Shown in pieces: positions 58,685 through 64,000 of a stretch of DNA of 64,000 bases. Positions within the stretch are counted from its first letter, which is position 1, and every line of letters starts with the position of its first letter. A model generated the notes under the pieces. The model did not search any database, had not been told where the DNA came from, and saw only the letters and a list, made by a program, of their open reading frames with translations. The DNA comes from Amycolatopsis sp. CA-128772 (GTDB lineage: Bacteria > Actinomycetota > Actinomycetes > Mycobacteriales > Pseudonocardiaceae), in contig NZ_PPHG01000060.1 in NCBI RefSeq assembly GCF_002904295.1, positions 1 to 64,000 of the forward strand, read 5' to 3'. Made by a program: the position numbers and the translations under genes.

Positions 58685-59758
58685 ATGACGAACCTGGCCG
58701 TGGTCGGCGGCGGCGTGATCGGCCTGTCCGCAGCGTGGCGCGCCGCGCGCACCGGCCGGGAAGTCACCCTCTACGACCCCGAGCCCGTCCGCGGCGGCGC
58801 GTCCTGGCTGGCCGGCGGCATGCTCGCCCCGGTCACCGAGGCGTGGCCGGGCGAGGAGGACGTCCTCCGCCTCGGTGAAGAGTCGCTCAGGCGCTGGCCC
58901 GGCTTCGCCCGCGACCTCGCGCAGGAAGGCATCGACCCCGGCCTGGCCGGCCACGGGACGCTCGTCGTCGCCTTCGACAGCGCCGACGCCGGCTACCTGG
59001 ACATCCTGGCCGGCCACCTGCACGACCTCGGCCGCGCGGCCGAGCGGCTCACCGGCCGGGCGGCCAAGCGGCTCGAACCGGGCCTCGGTTCCGTCCGAAG
59101 TGGACTCCACGTGCCCGGCGACCTGGCCGTGGACAACCGGAAACTCCTGCAAGCCCTGTACGCCGCCTGCGTCAACCGCCAAGTCCGGTTCGAACGCCAG
59201 CGCGTCGAAGAGCTCCCGGACGCCGAAGCCGTCGTCCTCGCCGCGGGCGCCTGGACCGGACGGCTGCACCCGCAGCTCGCCGACGCCGTCCGCCCGCTCA
59301 AGGGCGAAATCCTGCGGCTCAGGCCCCGCCGCGGGTGCCTGCCGCCGCCGGCGCACACCGTCCGGGCCGTCGTCGAGGGCCGGCCGATCTACCTCGTCCC
59401 GCGCGGTGACTCCGAGCTCGTCCTCGGCGCCACCCAGTACGAGGCCGGGTTCGACCAGGCCGTCACCGCCCGCGGGGTGCGCGAGCTGCTCGAAGGCGCC
59501 GAACGCGTCTTCCCCGCGATCACCGAGTACGAGCTGACCGAGACCGCCGCCGGCCTGCGTGCCGGCAGCCGGGACGCGCTGCCGTACCTCGGCGCCTTGG
59601 ACGACGGCGTCTTCGCCGCGACCGGGCACCACCGCAACGGCCTGCTGATGGCCCCGGTGACCGCGGACGCCGTGGTCGCCTGGCTCGAGGGGGACGACCC
59701 GCCGGAAGGCACCGCGGCCTCGTCCCCCGCCCGCCTGCACCAAAAGGAGCACGTGTGA
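58685..59758 (+). CDS. thiO: Glycine oxidase ThiO
   Basis: A 357-residue FAD enzyme that oxidises glycine to dehydroglycine for the thiazole ring. The N-terminal dinucleotide motif VVGGGVIGLSAAWRAARTG is intact, RGGASWLAGGMLAPVTE is a ThiO landmark, and ATGHHRNGLLMAPVTA ends the FAD domain. First gene after the riboswitch and overlapped by thiS (TGATG). Confidence 0.93.
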   Translation: MTNLAVVGGGVIGLSAAWRAARTGREVTLYDPEPVRGGASWLAGGMLAPVTEAWPGEEDVLRLGEESLRRWPGFARDLAQEGIDPGLAGHGTLVVAFDSADAGYLDILAGHLHDLGRAAERLTGRAAKRLEPGLGSVRSGLHVPGDLAVDNRKLLQALYAACVNRQVRFERQRVEELPDAEAVVLAAGAWTGRLHPQLADAVRPLKGEILRLRPRRGCLPPPAHTVRAVVEGRPIYLVPRGDSELVLGATQYEAGFDQAVTARGVRELLEGAERVFPAITEYELTETAAGLRAGSRDALPYLGALDDGVFAATGHHRNGLLMAPVTADAVVAWLEGDDPPEGTAASSPARLHQKEHV

Positions 59759-59958
59759 TGGAGATCAAGCTCAACGGCGAATGGACGGCGTTCCCGGACG
59801 CCGCCACCGTCGCCGACGTCCTCGACGCCACCGGCGGGCAGCGGCCCGGCATCGCCGTCGCGGTCGACGGCGTCGTCGTCCGCCGCGCCGACTGGGCCAC
59901 CACCGCCGTCCCCAAGGGTGCGGTCCTCGACGTGCTCACCGCGGTCCAGGGAGGCTGA
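59758..59958 (+). CDS. thiS: Sulfur carrier protein ThiS
   Basis: A 66-residue ubiquitin-fold sulfur carrier. It ends in the invariant Gly-Gly (AVQGG), which is adenylated and thiocarboxylated before sulfur transfer to ThiG. MEIKLNGEW opens the first strand. AAAGGAG 10 bases upstream supports ATG at 59758, which overlaps the thiO stop. Confidence 0.95.
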   Translation: MEIKLNGEWTAFPDAATVADVLDATGGQRPGIAVAVDGVVVRRADWATTAVPKGAVLDVLTAVQGG

Positions 59959-59959
59959 G

Positions 59960-60718
59960 ATGGACGTGGAACCCCTGGTCATCGGTACGACCAAGCTGAC
60001 GTCCCGGCTGATCATCGGCACCGGCGGCGCGGCCAACCTCGCCGTCCTCGAACGCGCGCTGGTCGCGTCCGGCACCGAGCTGACCACGGTCGCCATGCGC
60101 CGCGCCGACGCCGAGGGCGGCTCCGGCGTCCTCGAACTCCTGAAGCGGCTCGGCATCGAGCTGCTGCCGAACACGGCGGGCTGCCGGACGGCCGCCGAGG
60201 CCGTGCTCACCGCGCAGCTCGCGCGCGAAGCCCTGGAAACCGACCTGATCAAGCTCGAGGTCCACGCCGACGACCGGACGCTCCTGCCGGACCCGGTCGA
60301 AACGCTCGACGCCGCCGAACGGCTGGCCGCCGACGGGTTCACCGTGTTCGTCTACACGAACGACGACCCGGTGCTCGCGCTGCGCCTGGAGGAGGCCGGC
60401 TGCGCCGCGGTGATGCCGCTGGGCGCGCCGATCGGCACCGGCCTCGGGATCCGGAATCCGCACAACATCGAGCTGATCGTTTCGCGGGCGGGTGTCCCGG
60501 TGATCCTGGACGCCGGAATCGGTACGGCGTCGGACGCGACCCTGGCGATGGAGCTCGGCTGCGACGCCGTCCTGCTGTCCACCGCCGTCACCCGGGCGGC
60601 CGATCCCGAGCGGATGGCCGCGGCCATGCGGGCCGGCGTCCTCGCCGGACGGCTGGCCCGCGAGGCCGGACGCGTTCCGCAGCGCTTCTGGGCGCAGGCG
60701 TCGAGTCCACCTCGGTGA
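59960..60718 (+). CDS. thiG: Thiazole synthase ThiG
   Basis: A 252-residue TIM barrel that condenses DXP, dehydroglycine and ThiS thiocarboxylate into the thiazole phosphate. SRLIIGTGG, LLPNTAGCRTAAEAVLTAQL, DLIKLEVHADDRTLLPD (Schiff-base lysine) and PVILDAGIGTASDATLAMEL are present. Follows thiS by one base. It ends directly before a triple hairpin repeat. Confidence 0.95.
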   Translation: MDVEPLVIGTTKLTSRLIIGTGGAANLAVLERALVASGTELTTVAMRRADAEGGSGVLELLKRLGIELLPNTAGCRTAAEAVLTAQLAREALETDLIKLEVHADDRTLLPDPVETLDAAERLAADGFTVFVYTNDDPVLALRLEEAGCAAVMPLGAPIGTGLGIRNPHNIELIVSRAGVPVILDAGIGTASDATLAMELGCDAVLLSTAVTRAADPERMAAAMRAGVLAGRLAREAGRVPQRFWAQASSPPR

Positions 60719-60719
60719 A

Positions 60720-60909
60720 CTGCTGGTTTTCTGGGGCTCCGGGTGGCGGAGCCCCCGGCCCGGGGCGAAGCTCCGGATAACACTGCTGGTTTTCGGGGGC
60801 TCCGGGTGGCGGAGCCCCCGGCCCGGGGCGAAGCTCCGGGATAACACTGCTGGTTTTCGGGGGCTCCGGGTGGCGGAGCCCCCGGCCCGGGGCGAAGCCC
60901 CGATATAAC
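60720..60909. repeat. Triple tandem hairpin repeat after thiG
   Basis: Three copies of a 63-64-base unit begin at 60720, 60783 and 60847. Each unit begins CTGCTGGTTTT and contains a stem of GGGGCTCC with GGAGCCCC plus the self-complementary CCCCCGGCCCGGGG. Copies differ at few positions, so the duplication is recent. Hairpins in series likely terminate the thi operon. No further gene lies between here and 61006. Confidence 0.9.
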
Positions 60910-61005
60910 ACCGGGCGCCTTCACGCCGAGCGTGCACCACGAGCCCGTAAGGTGGACGGCACTTTCCGGCGCATCCGCGGCCGGGCAGCGCAGAAGGAGC
61001 CAGCC

Positions 61006-61431
61006 GTGACCACATCGGTTCAGGACACCTCGGGCAGGTTGTACCTCGCCGTCGGCAGGCTGTCCCGGTCGCTGCGCCAGGCCGGCGTGCCCGGGCCGGG
61101 CCACGGCGCCATCTCGGCGCTCGCGACGCTGGTGCACGCGGGCCAGCTCCGGCTCGGCGACCTCGCGGCCAAGGAGGGCGTGGCCGCGGCGACGATGTCG
61201 CGGATCATCGCGTCCCTGGTCGAGGCCGGGTACGTCAGCCGCGAGTCCGACCCGGTCGACCGCCGGGCGTGGCTGGCGAAGGCGACCGAGGAGGGCGAGC
61301 GCCTCGTCTCCGGCGTCCGGTCGACGCGGGTCCAGGAGCTGAACCGCCGGCTCGACCGCCTCTCGCCCGAGCACCGCGAAGCCCTGACGGCGGCGATCCC
61401 GGCGCTCGAAGCCCTGATCGCGGACGACTAA
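61006..61431 (+). CDS. MarR family transcriptional regulator
   Basis: A 141-residue winged-helix regulator. HTH helix LGDLAAKEGVAAATMSRIIA and wing SDPVDRRAWLAKATEEG are standard. GTG at 61006 follows AGAAGGAGCCAGCC. It stands alone, convergent with an ion channel gene (4-base overlap of the 3' ends). Ligand and targets unknown. Confidence 0.86.
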   Translation: MTTSVQDTSGRLYLAVGRLSRSLRQAGVPGPGHGAISALATLVHAGQLRLGDLAAKEGVAAATMSRIIASLVEAGYVSRESDPVDRRAWLAKATEEGERLVSGVRSTRVQELNRRLDRLSPEHREALTAAIPALEALIADD

Positions 61432-62231
61432 GCCGCCTTCTGCCGCAGTTCGGCCAGCTCCGCGCGCAGGGCGCGGAGCTCGTCGAGGATTTCCTGGTTG
61501 GCCGCGGCCTGCGCTTCGGCCTGCTTCGCCTCCTCCTCGCGGATGTCCTGGCGCAGCTCGTCCTCCATGCCGCTGACCACGACGGCGATGAACAGGTTCA
61601 GCACCGCGAAGCTGGACACCAGGATGTAGACGACGAAGAAGATCCAGGCCATCGGCGCCTGTTCCATGATCGTCTTCGCGATGTCGGGCCACGCCTCGCC
61701 GGTCATCACCTGGAACAGCGTGAACAGCGACGTCCCGAGGTCACCGAAGTCGCCGGGGTCGATGCCGCCGAACAGCTTCGTCGCCATCACGCCGGCCACG
61801 AAGATGATCAGCGCGAGCAGCGCGGCGATCGACGCCATCCCGGGAATCGCGGCCAGCAGGCCGGAGACGACCTTGCGCATCGACGGCACGACGGAGATCA
61901 GCCGCAGGACGCGCAGCACGCGCAACGACCGCAGCACGGCGAACGGCCCGGTCGCCGGGATCACCGCGATGCCGACGACCAGCAGGTCGAAGACGTTCCA
62001 GTTGTCCCGGAAGAAGGCCCCGCGGTAGGCGTAGAACTTCGCCAGCAGCTCGGCGACGAAGATGCCCAGCGCAACGTGGTCGAGGGCGTGCAGCAGGCTG
62101 CCGTAGCCGTCCATCAGGGACGTGGACGTCTCCATGCCGAGCGTGCCGGCGTTGAAGACGATCACGGCGATGATGAAGTTCTGGAAGCGGCGGTCTTCGA
62201 GGGCCTTCGCCACCCGCTCGCGTCCGGTCAA
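61428..62231 (-). CDS. Voltage-gated cation channel (NavBac-like, six TM)
   Basis: A 267-residue single-domain channel that should tetramerise. S4 carries arginines at 101, 104, 107 and 110 (RSLRVLRVLRL). The pore helix and filter read FQVMTGEAWPD (Thr177-Gly-Glu-Ala-Trp181), comparable with TLESW of NaChBac but with Gly and Ala in place of Leu and Ser. A C-terminal helix of about 40 residues (224-265) rich in Glu, Ala and Leu is a coiled coil that would hold the tetramer together. Ion preference Na+ or mixed is inferred from the single filter Glu. Confidence 0.88.
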   Translation of the reverse strand: MTGRERVAKALEDRRFQNFIIAVIVFNAGTLGMETSTSLMDGYGSLLHALDHVALGIFVAELLAKFYAYRGAFFRDNWNVFDLLVVGIAVIPATGPFAVLRSLRVLRVLRLISVVPSMRKVVSGLLAAIPGMASIAALLALIIFVAGVMATKLFGGIDPGDFGDLGTSLFTLFQVMTGEAWPDIAKTIMEQAPMAWIFFVVYILVSSFAVLNLFIAVVVSGMEDELRQDIREEEAKQAEAQAAANQEILDELRALRAELAELRQKAA

Positions 62232-62290
62232 GGCCGCCCCCTGCGTTGGTCAAGGATGAGTAAACGCAGGGATGGTAGCGGGGTGGGTAC

Positions 62291-63118
62291 TCAGCGCTCC
62301 TCGGGAGCCAGCCGCCAGAAGGCCGACACCGGCCCGACCTTCGCGCCCATCGGGTACGCGTGTTCGACCGCGTGGGACACGAACCACTTGCCGTAGCGGG
62401 CCGCCTCCACCACCGACATGCCCTTCGCCAGGCCCGCCGTCAGCGCCGAGGCCATCGTGTCGCCCGCGCCGTGCGTGTGCGGGGTCGAATACCGCTTGCC
62501 CGGCAGCTCCACGAACGTCGAGCCGTCGAAGAGCAGGTCCACGCACTCCGGGTCGGACTGCAGGTGGCCGCTCTTGACCAGGACGTACCGCGGGCCCATC
62601 CGGTGCAGCACCACCGCCGCCGTGTGCATGCCCTCGCGGTCGGTCACCGTCATCCCGGTGAGCAGCCGGACCTCGTCGAGGTTGGGCGTCAGCACCGTCG
62701 CGCGCGGCAGCAGCTCGTCGCGCAACGCGTGCAGCCCCGCCTCGTCGAACAGCGGGTGGCCGTGCATCGAGGCCGCCACCGGGTCCACGACGAACGGGAT
62801 CTTCGCGTTCCGGCCGATTTCGGCCTGGTCGCACGCCGCCGCGACGGCGTGGATGATCCCGGCCGACGCCAGCATGCCGGTCTTGGCCGCGCCGACGCCC
62901 ATGTCCGCCGCCACGGCCTCGATCTGCCCGGCCACGATGTGCGGCGGCAGGTCGGCGCGGTCGTGCACGCCCAGGGTGTTCTGCACGGTGACGGCGGTGA
63001 CCGCGACCAGGCCGTGCACGCCGCAGGTCAGGAACGTGCGCAGGTCCGCCTGCAGCCCGGCGGCGCCGCCGGAGTCCGATCCGGCGATGGTCAACGCGGT
63101 CGGCAGGCTCGTCGTCAT
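62291..63118 (-). CDS. thiD: Hydroxymethylpyrimidine/phosphomethylpyrimidine kinase ThiD
   Basis: A 275-residue ribokinase-fold enzyme that phosphorylates HMP and HMP-P for thiamine synthesis. ALTIAGSDSGGAAGLQADLR, PFVVDPVAASMHGHPLF, LTPNLDEVRLLTGM and HTHGAGDTMASALTAGLAKG (catalytic Asp) are classic. ATG at 63118, without a TPP riboswitch; a dre-like site lies 18 bases upstream. Separated from the other thi genes by a MarR and a channel gene. Confidence 0.94.
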   Translation of the reverse strand: MTTSLPTALTIAGSDSGGAAGLQADLRTFLTCGVHGLVAVTAVTVQNTLGVHDRADLPPHIVAGQIEAVAADMGVGAAKTGMLASAGIIHAVAAACDQAEIGRNAKIPFVVDPVAASMHGHPLFDEAGLHALRDELLPRATVLTPNLDEVRLLTGMTVTDREGMHTAAVVLHRMGPRYVLVKSGHLQSDPECVDLLFDGSTFVELPGKRYSTPHTHGAGDTMASALTAGLAKGMSVVEAARYGKWFVSHAVEHAYPMGAKVGPVSAFWRLAPEER

Positions 63119-63135
63119 GGTGGTTTCCCGACTTC

Positions 63136-63147
63136 TGGTCTAGGCCA
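63136..63147. promoter_or_regulatory. dre-like site upstream of thiD and phospholipase gene
   Basis: TGGTCTAGGCCA (63136-63147) differs at one position from the DasR element TGGTCTAGACCA. It lies in the 105-base gap between thiD (minus) and the secreted phospholipase gene (plus), and resembles the dre at 53538. Confidence 0.45.
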
Positions 63148-63223
63148 ATCAGCCTCTTTTGCTTCATGAACAGTCAACCACGGTGGGACATTGTGAACGT
63201 TACTCACGTTCGAAGGAGCCTGG

Positions 63224-64000
63224 ATGAAGCTCTTCTCGGTGGTACTCCTCTCGGCCGCGCTCACGCTCTCCGGGGCGACCGCGGCCAACGCCGACAGTCC
63301 CAAGCTGTCCCACGTCACGACCGTCGGTGTGCACAACACCTACGACCCGGCGGCCTACGGCTACCTCGCCCAGGCGCTCGACGCCGGTTCGTCGCTGATC
63401 GAGCTGGACGTCTGGCCGGACTTCTTCACCCACGAGTGGAAGGTCAGCCACTCGAACCCGTTGGGGAACAACAACAACTGCGTCGCGGCGACGTCGGCGG
63501 CGCAGCTCTACAGCGGTGGTAGGAACAAGAACCTGGAGTACTGCCTCGACGACATCCGGATCTGGCTGGCCGCCCACCCCGGGCGCCCGCCGATCACGCT
63601 CAAGATCGAGCTGAAGACCGGCTTCTCGGACAACACCGGCCTGGGCCCGGACGAGCTGGACGCCACCTTCCGCGCGCACCTCGGCAGCGTCGCCTTCCGC
63701 CCGGCCGAGCTGCTCGGCGGCTACGCCACGCTCGACGACGCGGCCAAGGCGGACAACTGGCCGTCCGTGGACGCGTTGCGGGGCCGGGTGATCACCGAGA
63801 TCATCCCGGGCACGGTCGAGGAGGGGAACCCGACCGACACGCTGAAGACCGACGTCGAGTACGCGCGCTACCTGGTCGGCCTCAAGAACGCCGGCAAGCT
63901 CGGCGACGCGAACATCTTCCCGACCGTGCACGGCGCGGCCGGCGGTGACCCGCGGGACAAGTACACCGCCGACCTCAAGCCGTGGTTCGTCGTCTTCGAC
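63224..64000 (+). CDS. Secreted phosphatidylinositol-specific phospholipase C-like protein (partial)
   Basis: An open frame from ATG 63224 to the window end (259 codons). A signal peptide runs MKLFSVVLLSAALTLSGATA with a likely AxA cleavage near residue 23. The mature start reads TTVGVHNTYD, then SSLIELDVWP and KVSHSNPLG, typical of Ca2+-dependent PI-PLC-like enzymes whose His and Glu/Asp residues bind substrate and calcium. TITLKIELKT-type strand (ITLKIELKTGF) follows. The 3' end is outside the window. AAGGAG 7 bases upstream is the SD. Extracellular lipid or phosphodiester degradation is likely. Confidence 0.85.
   Translation, partial: MKLFSVVLLSAALTLSGATAANADSPKLSHVTTVGVHNTYDPAAYGYLAQALDAGSSLIELDVWPDFFTHEWKVSHSNPLGNNNNCVAATSAAQLYSGGRNKNLEYCLDDIRIWLAAHPGRPPITLKIELKTGFSDNTGLGPDELDATFRAHLGSVAFRPAELLGGYATLDDAAKADNWPSVDALRGRVITEIIPGTVEEGNPTDTLKTDVEYARYLVGLKNAGKLGDANIFPTVHGAAGGDPRDKYTADLKPWFVVFD

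Noticed and set aside
1..64000. tRNA, rRNA, integrase or transposase genes
   Set aside because: None could be recognised by eye in either strand; a tRNAscan and transposase profile search would be needed to exclude short or decayed copies.

Overview
The window looks like chromosomal DNA of a high-GC actinomycete. The gene content (MurT/GatD amidation of lipid II, a compact gas vesicle cluster, ectABCD, an AfsR/SARP-type regulator, a DasR-like GntR regulator, F420-type PPOX proteins, many TetR and MarR regulators) and the style of the intergenic repeats fit the Pseudonocardiales, most likely an Amycolatopsis-like organism. That assignment is inference from gene content; there is no rRNA here to confirm it. 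I see no rRNA, tRNA, CRISPR array, transposase or integrase.

Layout. 1-6 kb: a TetR/quinone-oxidoreductase divergon with a paired operator, murT-gatD, and a kinase-regulator pair. 6.2-8.9 kb: seven tightly overlapping gas vesicle genes (O, A/J-like, F/L-like, S-like, K, A, F/L-like) without recognisable gvpN or gvpG. 9-12.8 kb: small metabolic genes, a VOC protein and two paralogous 2-oxopentenoate hydratase/oxalocrotonate decarboxylase genes. 12.8-13.3 kb: a 450-bp block of 21-bp-periodic repeats. 13.3-18.5 kb: an ABC exporter and several regulator/enzyme pairs with visible operators. 18.6-22.6 kb: a GH3 beta-glucosidase, then a GNAT acetyltransferase preceded by an 18-codon leader ORF and mutually exclusive RNA hairpins, the most striking structure in the window. 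22.6-28.1 kb: a box-type aerobic benzoyl-CoA operon (boxC, boxB, benzoate-CoA ligase, amidohydrolase) without boxA. 28.1-30.7 kb: a MarR regulator with a divergent MhqO/MhqD-like pair; its probable operator is repeated at the VOC gene near 11.1 kb. 30.7-38.5 kb: dipeptidase, LapA-like, MDMPI-like, Abi-alpha/DUF445 and patatin genes. 38.7-41.8 kb: ectABCD. 42.4-45.1 kb: a 915-aa SARP/NB-ARC/TPR regulator. 45.4-48.9 kb: an MmpS-like protein, an unrecognised two-gene module and an OmpATb-like pair. 49.6-56 kb: SGNH hydrolase, DUF3159 protein, an amino-sugar locus (kinase, SIS isomerase, GntR regulator with a dre-like site) and an MFS exporter. 56-64 kb: a threonine dehydratase-like enzyme, thiE divergent from a TPP riboswitch-thiO-thiS-thiG unit, a MarR regulator, an ion channel, thiD, and a secreted phospholipase C-like gene running off the end.

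How the parts work together. Aromatic catabolism is spread over three loci: box genes, meta-cleavage hydratases and the MhqR-like detoxification unit. Two of these appear to share one MarR operator. Thiamine synthesis is split between two loci, and the thiD/phospholipase intergenic region carries a near-copy of the amino-sugar regulator site found 10 kb upstream. Most coding sequences are packed in short operons with 4-base stop/start overlaps. The non-coding interest lies in the operators, the attenuator and four repeat families.
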